A stretch of 6,680 nt of DNA, taken from positions 1-6,680 of the forward strand of contig JAUXEH010000158.1 in the NCBI GenBank assembly GCA_030620655.1, given 5' to 3'. The notes under the pieces were generated by a model that did not search any database, was not told where the DNA came from, and was given only the letters and a program-made list of their open reading frames with translations. Of this stretch, positions 1-6,555 are shown one piece after another. Made by a program: the position numbers and the translations under genes. The DNA is from Candidatus Aminicenantota bacterium. GTDB lineage: Bacteria; Acidobacteriota; Aminicenantia; Aminicenantales; Aminicenantaceae. Each line of letters begins with the position of its first letter. Within the stretch, counting starts at the first letter, position 1.

Positions 1-953
1 CCCTCTTCCCGGGTCATGACGTAGAGCCTCCCCTCGTCATCGGTCATGAGGTAACGGCAGGGATGCCAGTGCCTGCGGAAGGCGACCTTCTGCCGTGTTA
101 GACTGTCTTCGGAATATTGGCTGAGATAGGATTCTTGAAAGTCGGCCGTAACCCTGACGGGCTTGTACTCTTTCCGGATCTTCCGTACCAGGGCGCCTTC
201 CAGATCAAAGACCCGGATCTCGTAATCCCGCTCCGGATGTACCACAAAGATGAGGTCTTGGGATGCGGCACACACCAGATCGCCCCTGGGGACGACGAAC
301 CGGACTGCCACTTCCGGGGGGGACCAGGCGAAGGCGTCGAGCTCGGCGGACCGTTGGTACAGGACATTGGCCAGCCCGACATGATCGATCCTCTGCTTTT
401 CCGCCATGTTCTCATCCTGCCAGCGAATCAGGAAGTTCCCGTTCCGCAGCATCTGCAGGATCGAGAAGCGCTGCTGGGTCTCCATCTCCCGGATGAATTC
501 GCCGTCCAGGGTGAACAACTGGAACTTGGTCAGGCCGGGATCCTGGGCCATGAGCGTACTTTCACCCCAGACCTGCACCGTGCCGCCGAACAGGAACTGC
601 CCGGGCCCTTCGCCTCGTGGGGCAAACGACTTGATGAATGTTCCCTGACCGTCGAACTTGAAGATGAAGTTTTCCCTGCTCTGCCAGCGGATGAGATAGA
701 TGTTGCCTTCGGCGTCGACATCGAACGCATCGATGTCGATGAGGCCGGCCTCGATGATGACATGGTCTTCGGTGTCTAGGGAGAAGAGCTTGGAGATCTG
801 CAGCTCTTGAGGCTCTCCTTCCAGCCGGTAGGGCTTCAGATGGTTGAGCACGACCTCCACGCCCTCTTCCATGGATTTTTCAACCTCGAGGGGAGGAGAA
901 CCGCAGCAGGCAAGGATCGGAATAATCCATAACCAACAGGGCATTTTTTTCAT
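1..953 (-). CDS. Secreted six-bladed beta-propeller protein, probable lipoprotein (3' end beyond left edge)
   Basis: Reading the minus strand from the ATG at 953 gives 317 open codons that run off the window at base 1, so the C-terminus is missing. The N-terminus is MKKMPCWLWIIPILACCGSP: a short positive start, a hydrophobic core and a lipobox-like I-L-A-C ending at Cys16. This suggests export and lipid anchoring, although Leu at -2 is not the commonest lipobox. Residues 74-320 show repeated propeller-strand patterns (DIDAFDVDAEGNIYLIRW, then FKFDGQGTFIKSF), followed by RGEGPGQF at 113-120, the signature seen in bacterial six-bladed beta-propeller proteins of the NHL-like type. The start is supported by GAGGTGG at 959-965, five bases upstream. 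The gene lies 90 bases downstream of the ABC permease on the same strand and may share its transcript. It resembles the propeller at 3881-4990 around the GEGPG motif, so the two are probably distant paralogues. No catalytic residues are recognisable and the ligand or partner is unknown. Confidence 0.85.
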   Translation of the reverse strand, partial: MKKMPCWLWIIPILACCGSPPLEVEKSMEEGVEVVLNHLKPYRLEGEPQELQISKLFSLDTEDHVIIEAGLIDIDAFDVDAEGNIYLIRWQSRENFIFKFDGQGTFIKSFAPRGEGPGQFLFGGTVQVWGESTLMAQDPGLTKFQLFTLDGEFIREMETQQRFSILQMLRNGNFLIRWQDENMAEKQRIDHVGLANVLYQRSAELDAFAWSPPEVAVRFVVPRGDLVCAASQDLIFVVHPERDYEIRVFDLEGALVRKIRKEYKPVRVTADFQESYLSQYSEDSLTRQKVAFRRHWHPCRYLMTDDEGRLYVMTREE

Positions 954-958
954 GAGAG

Positions 959-965
959 CCACCTC
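959..965 (-). promoter_or_regulatory. Shine-Dalgarno of the left propeller gene
   Basis: The minus strand reads GAGGTGG, five bases before the ATG at 953. This supports that ATG over the in-frame ATG three codons later; the two are separated by AAAAAA, giving a seven-A run. Confidence 0.6.
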
Positions 966-969
966 GGAT

Positions 970-998
970 ATGCTAGCGCATTCCACCGAGGGAGTAAA
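970..998 (-). promoter_or_regulatory. Weak candidate promoter for the left propeller gene
   Basis: The minus strand has TTTACT (993-998) and TAGCAT (970-975) separated by exactly 17 bases. Each matches four of six positions of the bacterial -35 and -10 consensus. It would place a start site just upstream of the Shine-Dalgarno and allow this gene to be transcribed apart from the permease. The match is weak and could be chance. Confidence 0.2.
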
Positions 999-1033
999 GG
1001 AACGGGATTGCTGAAGTAGAGTACCGGAGCCGT

Positions 1034-1053
1034 CACCGAGTCCTCACTCGGTG
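1034..1053 (-). repeat. Perfect 8-bp hairpin enclosing the permease stop codon
   Basis: CACCGAGT and ACTCGGTG are perfect inverted repeats separated by four bases. On the minus-strand transcript the permease stop codon TGA (1046-1044) sits at the junction of stem and loop. No U-rich tract follows, so this is not a classical intrinsic terminator. It could be a 3'-end stability element, a processing site between the permease and the propeller gene, or coincidence. Confidence 0.4.
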
Positions 1054-3668
1054 CGCAGGGAGTTCACCGGGTCGGCCTGGGCGGCTTTTATGGCTTGAAA
1101 GCTCACCGTGGCGAGCGCGATCCCCAGAGCGGCGGCCCCACTGAGGATGAACGGCAGCGGGCTGAGTTTGATCCGGTAGGCAAAATTCTCCAGCCAATGG
1201 TGAAGAAGATAGTAGGCCACCGGCCAGGCAAACAGGTTCGCGAGAAGCACCCATCGGGTGAACTGCCGGGACAGCAAAAAAACGATTCCGGCCGTGCTTG
1301 CTCCCAGGACTTTCCGGATGCCGATCTCCTTGATCTTTCTAGAGATCACGAACGAGGCGAGGCCGAAAAGACCCAGGCAGGAGACGGCTGAGGCGAGGCC
1401 GGTGAATATCGTGATGAGGATCCCGGTTCGTTCCTCGGTCCGGTAGAATGCGTAATAGGCATCCTCCAGGTAGCGGTAGTTGAAATCCGTGAAAGGCAGG
1501 ACATCCTTCCAGGCCGATTCCATGAATCGGAGCGTCTCTTCCGGGTTGTCGGGCCTAATCTTCACGGCCAGGGTCCCGAACATCTTGGGATTTATATCGA
1601 TCAGCATGGGACTGATCTTATCGTGTAGAGACTTGACATGAAAATCTCGGACCACGCCGATGACCGTTTTCTCCGAATTATCTGCCAGGATCAGCTTTTC
1701 TCCGATGGGCTGTTCCAGCCCCAGCACCTTGACGGCCGTCTCATTCAATATGACGCTTTCCTGGTCATCTAGGGTGAGCTCGCTCGAGAAATCCCGGCCC
1801 TGCATCAAATCCAAGCCCATGGTTCCGACATATCCGAAGTCTCCGGGCAGGACCTGGAGGGAATGAGAGTCCTCTGCGGCGGATCCCGGTCTTCGGATGG
1901 ACATGCGGAACTGGCTGTTGACTCCGGGTACGGTATAGGCGCCGGAGACATGGATGACATTCGTGCTGCTGAGGAACCTGTCCCGGAGGACGGGATATTT
2001 CTGCTGCGCTTCCTGGTCGCCGTAGTTGAGCTGTATCAGCACGACTCCGTCTTTTTCGAATCCCAGGTCCGAGTTCTTCATGAAGTCGATCTGTTGACGG
2101 ATGGTCACGGTGCCCAGGATGAGGAGGATGGAGATGCCGAACTGCGTGACGACCAGGACCTGACGGAAGGACGACCTCCGCCTTATCCCCTGGCCTCCCC
2201 TTTTGAGAATATCGACCGGTCGAAACCTGGAGAGGAAGAAAGCGGGATAGCCGCCGGCCAGTATGCCGACCGAGATCACGAGCAGGAAAACGATCCCGTA
2301 GAGATAGACAAAGTGTGTGGACCCGAGCACAACCTCAAGATCCAGCAGGGAATAAAAACTGCGGCTGAGGAGGCTGAAAAGATACAGGCCGAGCAGGGCT
2401 GCGATCAGCGATAGCAGGGTGGACTCTACCAGGAACTGCTGGATCAGCTGCCCTCGATCCGCCCCCACGACCTTCCTCACGCCCACCTCTTTCATCCGGT
2501 CCAGGAAACGGGATGAGGACAGGTTCATGAAATTGAAGCATGCGATCAGAAGGACGAGGATCGAGGCGGACAGGAAAAGAAAGACATAAAGCCGGCTGCC
2601 CTTGGGGCCTATGTCCCCGCGGGAGAGGGTGTCCCAATGAATCTCTGAGAGAGGCTGTAGGGACAGAGTCATCTTGCGGGAAAACCATTGGCCCGCGTTC
2701 TTTTCCAACAAACCATTCAGCCTGTGTTGGGCATTCTCGATGGAGGCGTTCTCTTTGAGGAGTAGATAGCTGTAGTCGTCTCCCCACACGTTCCAGGGGC
2801 TGTCCGGGTAGTCTCCCCGGGCCTGGGCCGTGGAATATGAGATCAGGATCTCGCCGTTGAGGTGCGTGTTGGGCGGCAGGTCTTCCATGATGCCGGTGAT
2901 CATGCAGGGGTCTTCGTTGAGCAGCAGTGTTTTCCCGGTCACCTCTTCGGTCCCAAAATATTTGGCTGCCACCTTCTGTGAGAGGACAACGGAGAACGGC
3001 TCGGCCAGGGCTGTCTTCTTGTCGCCCTCGGTGAGGTTCCAGGTGAAGATCTCGAGGATTTCCGGATCCGCATAATAGACGTTTTCCTCTTCGAAGGCTC
3101 GTCCGCGATCGTCTGTGAGCACAGCATTGAGCACGCTCCTCACCCGCGCCGCCGCATCCACCTCCGGCATCTCTGTGCTCAGTACCGGGACGACCCCGGG
3201 TACAGACGCGGCGAACCTGCGGGTGTTCCCCGCTTCCCCCCATTCCGCTGTTATCCGGAATATCCTGTCCTTATGCGCATGGAAATCATCGTAGCTGACT
3301 TCACTCACGACGAACATCAGCATCACCAGACAGGCGGTCATCCCGACCGCCAGGCCGGACACATTGATGAGCGAAAAGGCCTTGTGCCTGATGAGGTTCC
3401 TGACGGCGACCTTGACGTAGCTCTTGAACATGAGGATCCTCCATTGTGCCGTAAGCCTGAGATAAAAAAGGGCGGACAGAAATGTGTGCCACAGGGCCCA
3501 GAGGAGGGCGATCACAGGGCCGTGCTTCTCCGCCGTACCGGCGTACTCGATCTCTAGGTCACGAGAGAACGCAAACATGTCTTCATAGAGGCGGAGGCGG
3601 GCCAGGATCTTTGAGAGAAATTTCGGCAGGCGTCTCGATGGCTGGTTCATGTTGTCATGTTCCCGCAT
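1044..3668 (-). CDS. ABC transporter permease, MacB/FtsX type, with N-terminal permease prefix domain
   Basis: This 874-residue inner-membrane protein has the duplicated architecture of MacB-like permeases. Residues about 8-80 form a prefix (RLPKFLSKIL..., FSRDLEIEYAG..., then a hydrophobic segment at 51-72). The first half follows: a membrane segment at 98-122, a large periplasmic MacB_PCD domain to about 358, and an FtsX domain with membrane segments near 360-384, 408-432 and 452-475, ending in RPVDILKRG. The second half repeats it: a segment at 505-522, a periplasmic domain to about 745, then segments near 748-773, 803-822 and 838-858, ending in DPVNSLRTE. The cytoplasmic motif appears twice, KEVGVRKVVGA (393-403) and KEIGIRKVLGA (780-790). 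This supports an intact, full-length protein. The family couples cytoplasmic ATP hydrolysis to periplasmic movement and serves in efflux, lipoprotein release or signalling; the substrate here is unknown. No ATPase gene is visible. The start is uncertain: ATG 3668 has only AGG three bases away, and ATG 3650 (MNQPSRRLPKF) better matches the expected prefix start. Confidence 0.93.
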   Translation of the reverse strand: MREHDNMNQPSRRLPKFLSKILARLRLYEDMFAFSRDLEIEYAGTAEKHGPVIALLWALWHTFLSALFYLRLTAQWRILMFKSYVKVAVRNLIRHKAFSLINVSGLAVGMTACLVMLMFVVSEVSYDDFHAHKDRIFRITAEWGEAGNTRRFAASVPGVVPVLSTEMPEVDAAARVRSVLNAVLTDDRGRAFEEENVYYADPEILEIFTWNLTEGDKKTALAEPFSVVLSQKVAAKYFGTEEVTGKTLLLNEDPCMITGIMEDLPPNTHLNGEILISYSTAQARGDYPDSPWNVWGDDYSYLLLKENASIENAQHRLNGLLEKNAGQWFSRKMTLSLQPLSEIHWDTLSRGDIGPKGSRLYVFLFLSASILVLLIACFNFMNLSSSRFLDRMKEVGVRKVVGADRGQLIQQFLVESTLLSLIAALLGLYLFSLLSRSFYSLLDLEVVLGSTHFVYLYGIVFLLVISVGILAGGYPAFFLSRFRPVDILKRGGQGIRRRSSFRQVLVVTQFGISILLILGTVTIRQQIDFMKNSDLGFEKDGVVLIQLNYGDQEAQQKYPVLRDRFLSSTNVIHVSGAYTVPGVNSQFRMSIRRPGSAAEDSHSLQVLPGDFGYVGTMGLDLMQGRDFSSELTLDDQESVILNETAVKVLGLEQPIGEKLILADNSEKTVIGVVRDFHVKSLHDKISPMLIDINPKMFGTLAVKIRPDNPEETLRFMESAWKDVLPFTDFNYRYLEDAYYAFYRTEERTGILITIFTGLASAVSCLGLFGLASFVISRKIKEIGIRKVLGASTAGIVFLLSRQFTRWVLLANLFAWPVAYYLLHHWLENFAYRIKLSPLPFILSGAAALGIALATVSFQAIKAAQADPVNSLRTE

Positions 3669-3671
3669 ATA

Positions 3672-3745
3672 CCTGAATAATTCATAAAGAATGTCGACAG
3701 TTCACGTAACACATGTAATATCACTCGACTCATGAATTATCCAGG
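3672..3745. repeat. 14-base inverted repeat, one mismatch, in the divergent promoter region
   Basis: The left arm at 3672-3685 (CCTGAATAATTCAT) and the right arm at 3732-3745 (ATGAATTATCCAGG) are complementary at 13 of 14 positions. On the minus-strand RNA the odd pair is a G-U wobble, so the stem would be continuous, with a 46-base loop. The near arm ends three bases before the permease ATG at 3668 and contains its only Shine-Dalgarno-like AGG. It could be paired operator half-sites for a dimeric regulator or an RNA fold affecting permease translation. Confidence 0.5.
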
Positions 3746-3749
3746 ATAA
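3737..3749. promoter_or_regulatory. Perfect palindrome TTATCC-A-GGATAA, candidate operator
   Basis: Six-base arms are exactly complementary around a single central A. The palindrome overlaps the right arm of the longer inverted repeat and lies about 70 bases upstream of the permease start. The symmetry fits a dimeric repressor site, but no regulator can be named. Confidence 0.35.
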
Positions 3750-3880
3750 CTATTTTTAATAAATACATATATAGGGTAATACGCAGATAATACAGAAAAG
3801 TTGCATGAAGATCGTGAGAATCCGACCAGGAACTGAGATAAGCAAATGTGGGGCGACAGGCGTACTACAGAATGTGTGGT

Positions 3881-4990
3881 ATGAAGTCAAATCCGAAAAA
3901 AGGAGGAGTAAGCATTTTTAAAACCGGGCTGACGTTCCAGCTTGCATGGCTGTTGGCCATCCTGTGTATGACGCCTGTATGGGGCGAAAAAGTCGCTGAT
4001 CTGCCTGAGCTCAACAGGCCCGGATCCATGGCCGTCGCTGATTCGGTGCTCTACATCTGCGACATGGAAGTCATCCATGTCTACTCGATGGATCCGTTCC
4101 GGTTTGTCCGGACTATGGGTCGGGGGGGTGAAGGGCCGGGGGAGTTCAACTCCGCGCCCCATCTGGCTGTTCATCCCAATGGTCTGTTCATCAACGCCAT
4201 GGGAAAGATCATGACTTTTTCCGAGGCCGGGGAATTCCAGACGCAGACAAAGATTCCCTTTGTCTACTGGTACGTCTTTTATCCACTCATGAAGTCCGGG
4301 GATAATTTCGTCGGCCTTCCCCTGAAGAGGATCGACGATACCTCGAAGTTCATCCACACGGTCAACCTTTACGATCCTCAGCTCAAGCTGATCGCCGAAT
4401 TCTACCAGGCAGGTCCCCCTGCGCTGCTCCCTCCTCCTCGCCCGGGAGGGAAGATCGTAAAAACCGACTATCAGGTCATCCCGGACTGCCTGGAAGTCTC
4501 GGTTCATGGAGGCCGGATCTATGTGGCGGACTCCCGCCAGGGATTCACCATCGCCGTGTTCGATGGAGCTGGGAAGCATCTCTTCGATTGGGAAATAGAA
4601 TATACGCACATCAAGGTGTCGGAGGAGTTCAAGAGACAGTTCTGGGAGGAGACACGAGCGTCAGACAACTGGGAACAGCTGAAACAGCGGTTCAATTATA
4701 TCATCCGAGATCACTACCCGGCGTTTTTCAGTATGAAGGTCCAGCAGGGGAGGATGTATCTCACGACCCATGCCCAAAAGGACGGTATGCACGAGGTCGT
4801 GGTTCTCGATCTGCAGGGCAACATCCTGAAGCGCGCCTTTGCCTGCCCGCTCGATCCGGAGGTCAGGCTGCTCCGCGGAATTGCACCCTTCAGCAACGAA
4901 TATGTGATCCGGGACGACACCTTCTACTATCTCATCCTGAACGAGGATTCGATGCTGTATGAGTTGCACGCCCACGCCATCGACGAATAG
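3881..4990 (+). CDS. Exported six-bladed beta-propeller protein
   Basis: From ATG 3881 the product is 369 residues. A positive start (MKSNPKKGG...) leads into a hydrophobic core (LAWLLAILC) and a likely signal peptidase I site after PVWG, so it is probably periplasmic or secreted, with no proper lipobox. The mature part carries propeller strands and the family motif GRGGEGPGEF near residues 80-89, matching the left propeller gene (RGEGPGQF). The alignable block around the motif suggests divergent paralogues. Length fits a complete six-bladed propeller; stop TAG at 4988-4990. The start is uncertain. The frame is open back to GTG 3848, with ATGs at 3872 and 3881, none with a good Shine-Dalgarno. 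A perfect AGGAGG at 3901-3906 lies seven bases before an in-frame ATT at 3914, which would still give a complete signal peptide. It is divergent from the permease and overlaps the convergent PQQ-like gene by 64 bases. No enzymatic residues are evident, so function is unknown. Confidence 0.85.
   Translation: MKSNPKKGGVSIFKTGLTFQLAWLLAILCMTPVWGEKVADLPELNRPGSMAVADSVLYICDMEVIHVYSMDPFRFVRTMGRGGEGPGEFNSAPHLAVHPNGLFINAMGKIMTFSEAGEFQTQTKIPFVYWYVFYPLMKSGDNFVGLPLKRIDDTSKFIHTVNLYDPQLKLIAEFYQAGPPALLPPPRPGGKIVKTDYQVIPDCLEVSVHGGRIYVADSRQGFTIAVFDGAGKHLFDWEIEYTHIKVSEEFKRQFWEETRASDNWEQLKQRFNYIIRDHYPAFFSMKVQQGRMYLTTHAQKDGMHEVVVLDLQGNILKRAFACPLDPEVRLLRGIAPFSNEYVIRDDTFYYLILNEDSMLYELHAHAIDE
3901..3916 (+). promoter_or_regulatory. 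Consensus Shine-Dalgarno with ideal spacing to an ATT codon
   Basis: AGGAGG (3901-3906), preceded by six A residues in total, is followed seven bases later by the in-frame ATT at 3914-3916, then TTT AAA ACC. It is the strongest ribosome-binding signal in the window, yet no ATG, GTG or TTG sits at the right distance. Either AUU is the start codon, or the signal arose by chance from a Lys-Lys-Gly-Gly coding stretch. Confidence 0.4.
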
Positions 4991-6402
4991 CCTCGGTTTC
5001 CGACTGAGTGGGGGGAACAGTCACTATCTTTGCCGATGGCAAACAGGTGCCTCCGGCCGCGGATGAAGAGCGTCTTATGGGAGACGGCCGGCGAGGCCAT
5101 GCAGACCTCATCCATGGTGTTGGTGGCGAGGTGCTCGTACCTCGGCCCGGCCTTCACGATGTGGACGCTGCCGTATTCATCCGTGAGATACAGCCTCCCG
5201 TCCGCTGCCACGGGCGAGGCCGAGTAGGAGCCGAGCTCGCCGCCGATCTTTTCCCGATACTTCTCTTCGCCTGTCTCAGCCACGTAGCAGGTGAGGATAC
5301 CGCCGTTGTCCGCGACGTAGAGAAGCTTCCCCAGTATGAGAGGCGTGGGCTGGTAGGAGCCGCGCCGGGGATAGAACCAGGGGATGTACGCGTTGGAAGA
5401 TTCGTTCCTGGCGAGCGAGACATCCCCCTCGGCGTCCAGGCGGATGGCGTAGATGGGGCGCATTCTCCCGTGGGCATTGGTGATGAAGACCAGGCCGCGG
5501 GACACGACCGGGGTCGGGCAGGGAACGTCCCCCCCGCCCCTCATCCACCAGATCGCCTTCCCGGTCTCGACGTCGTAGCCCCCAATGTGTTTGTAGCCGT
5601 TGACGATCACCTGTGTACGCTCCCCGGACCTGTGGACCGTGGGCGTTCCCCAGGTCGGGTTCTCGTCCCTCAGCGTGCGCCAGATGTCTTTCCCGGATCC
5701 AAGATCCAGGGCGGTGATGAAGGACTGGTTGTTGACATCGCACAAGACGATGACCTTGTCTTGGTATATGATCGGAGAACTGGCGAAACCCCATTGGACT
5801 TCGGGCGCGTTGAAGGCGCCGGCATCCAGATAACCCATGTCCCTGGTCCAGAGCAGCTTCCCATCGAGGTCATAACAGTAGAGACCCTGGGACCCGAAAA
5901 AGACCAGGAGGTGTTTCCCATCCGTGGCCGGCGTGCAGTTGGCGTGGCTGGATTTGATGTGGCGCTTGACCTTGGGCTTTCCCTTGTAAGCCGTCTTTTC
6001 CCAGAGGATCTCCCCGCTGTCCCTGTCCAGGCAAAACACCTGGTAATGATGGTCATAGTCCTCGGGGTTGTCCGGGCTCTCTCCGTATCTGCCGACCTTG
6101 AGATAGGCCTCCTTCCCTTCTGCCACCGCAGTGGTCACAAAGACCCGGTCTCCCCAGACAACGGGGGAAGAATGCCCCAGGCCCGGGATTGCCGTCTTCC
6201 AGCGGATGTTGCTTCCGCTCTTAACATCCCACTTCAGGGGGAGGTCCTGTCCCGCTGCCACACCCGCCGCGTTGGTCCCGCGAAACTGGGGCCAGTTCTG
6301 TACTGGATCGTCGGCGCGTGCAGCGGGCAATGATGCGCCTACGACCAGAAGCAAGGACACAAACACGAAAAACCAAGTCCGTTTCCACCAGGTCTTCTTC
6401 AT
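4927..6402 (-). CDS. Exported PQQ-like beta-propeller repeat protein
   Basis: The 491-residue product starts with a clear signal peptide (MKKTWWKRTW, a hydrophobic core, cleavage after AARA at residue 30). The mature N-terminus has NWPQFRGTNAAGVA, the opening motif of secreted PQQ-like propellers of the PQQ_2 family with the BamB-type fold. Blade repeats of the form 'xxAxDxxTGxxxW' follow: VFCLDRDSGEILWEK (122-136), LYCYDLDGKLLW (174-185), ITALDLGSGKDIW (229-241), IGGYDVETGKAIWW (273-286), LTCYVAETGEEKYREK (370-385) and a last LFAIGK (453-458), consistent with seven or eight blades. It lacks recognisable quinoprotein dehydrogenase active-site motifs, so a scaffold or binding role is more likely than an enzyme. 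GAGGTG at 6408-6413, five bases upstream, and a TATAAT box support the start. The family-like sequence ends near residue 458. The remaining 33 residues look unrelated, and the last 20 codons plus stop are antisense to the neighbouring propeller gene. Confidence 0.9.
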   Translation of the reverse strand: MKKTWWKRTWFFVFVSLLLVVGASLPAARADDPVQNWPQFRGTNAAGVAAGQDLPLKWDVKSGSNIRWKTAIPGLGHSSPVVWGDRVFVTTAVAEGKEAYLKVGRYGESPDNPEDYDHHYQVFCLDRDSGEILWEKTAYKGKPKVKRHIKSSHANCTPATDGKHLLVFFGSQGLYCYDLDGKLLWTRDMGYLDAGAFNAPEVQWGFASSPIIYQDKVIVLCDVNNQSFITALDLGSGKDIWRTLRDENPTWGTPTVHRSGERTQVIVNGYKHIGGYDVETGKAIWWMRGGGDVPCPTPVVSRGLVFITNAHGRMRPIYAIRLDAEGDVSLARNESSNAYIPWFYPRRGSYQPTPLILGKLLYVADNGGILTCYVAETGEEKYREKIGGELGSYSASPVAADGRLYLTDEYGSVHIVKAGPRYEHLATNTMDEVCMASPAVSHKTLFIRGRRHLFAIGKDSDCSPHSVGNRGYSSMAWACNSYSIESSFRMR

Positions 6403-6407
6403 TAGAA

Positions 6408-6413
6408 CACCTC
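6408..6413 (-). promoter_or_regulatory. Shine-Dalgarno of the PQQ-like gene
   Basis: The minus strand reads GAGGTG, five bases before the ATG at 6402, which fixes that start. Confidence 0.6.
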
Positions 6414-6423
6414 ACTTATGGGG

Positions 6424-6429
6424 ATTATA
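6424..6429 (-). promoter_or_regulatory. TATAAT -10 box of the PQQ-like gene
   Basis: The minus strand carries an exact TATAAT, which would start transcription near 6417 and leave a leader of about 15 bases containing the Shine-Dalgarno. The -35 region (near 6446-6452, beside a run of six T) is a poor match, so an activator or a short leader promoter is possible. Confidence 0.4.
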
Positions 6430-6477
6430 CGGTTCCGCCGGAAAAAAGATACAGGGAGGAAAGAAATTGGTGATTTA

Positions 6478-6492
6478 TTCTGAAAATCAGAA
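6478..6492. promoter_or_regulatory. Perfect dyad TTCTGA-AAA-TCAGAA, candidate operator
   Basis: Six-base arms are exactly complementary around AAA. The dyad lies midway in the 153-base gap between the divergent PQQ-like and PadR-family genes. Relative to a possible plus-strand -10 (TATATT, 6513-6518) it covers the edge of the -35 position, a natural place for autorepression by a PadR dimer. It is not the ATGT-N8-ACAT pattern known from well-studied PadR sites, so assignment to PadR is an inference. Confidence 0.35.
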
Positions 6493-6512
6493 ACTTTTCT
6501 CGCTCCCAGTCG

Positions 6513-6518
6513 TATATT
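6513..6518 (+). promoter_or_regulatory. Candidate -10 element of the PadR-family gene
   Basis: TATATT matches five of six -10 positions and is followed by a second TATATC at 6521-6526. It lies about 40 bases before the ATG at 6556. No convincing -35 hexamer is found at 16-18 bases spacing. Confidence 0.25.
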
Positions 6519-6555
6519 CCTATATCCTGGATGCATCAATCCGAGGGAGAGCTGA

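Larger units (their letters stand above)
3669..3847. promoter_or_regulatory. AT-rich divergent promoter region
   Basis: This 179-base gap separates the minus-strand permease from the plus-strand propeller gene, so it should hold both promoters. It is much richer in A and T than the flanking genes. For the plus strand, GATAAT at 3786-3791 is a five-of-six match to a -10 box but has no good -35 partner. Several TATATA-like stretches at 3766-3775 could serve either strand, so no single promoter can be fixed. It also contains the inverted repeat and palindrome listed separately. Confidence 0.45.

Noticed and set aside
117..779. Plus-strand open frame of 220 codons opposite the left propeller
   Set aside because: It is antisense to the propeller frame, which has a signal sequence, Shine-Dalgarno and family motif.
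2335..3243. Minus-strand open frame of 302 codons inside the permease gene
   Set aside because: It is a frame-shifted copy of the permease coding sequence with Arg/Pro/Gly-rich, domain-free product; the permease frame is intact throughout.
3690..3720. GTCGAC and ACATGT short palindromes as regulatory sites
   Set aside because: Six-base palindromes are expected by chance and neither is repeated or placed in a telling way.
3887..4609. Minus-strand open frame of 240 codons opposite the right propeller
   Set aside because: No recognisable domain or start signal; explained as a shadow of the propeller gene.
4992..5008. Short hairpin (CTCGG / CTGAG, seven-base loop) just after the right propeller stop, considered as terminator
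   Set aside because: The stem is only five pairs with one wobble and is followed by G-rich sequence rather than a T tract; it also lies inside the overlapping gene's C-terminal coding region.
4988..5030. Frameshift in the six-base G/C run as explanation for the PQQ-like tail
   Set aside because: Removing one C merely moves the stop a few bases and still leaves a tail of similar length, while adding one C removes the nearby stop; neither gives a clean family-like end.
5008..6333. Long plus-strand open frame of 441 codons opposite the PQQ-like gene
   Set aside because: It is exactly antisense to a convincing family member, has no signal peptide, domain or ribosome-binding site, and its composition is that of a complement of GC-biased codons.
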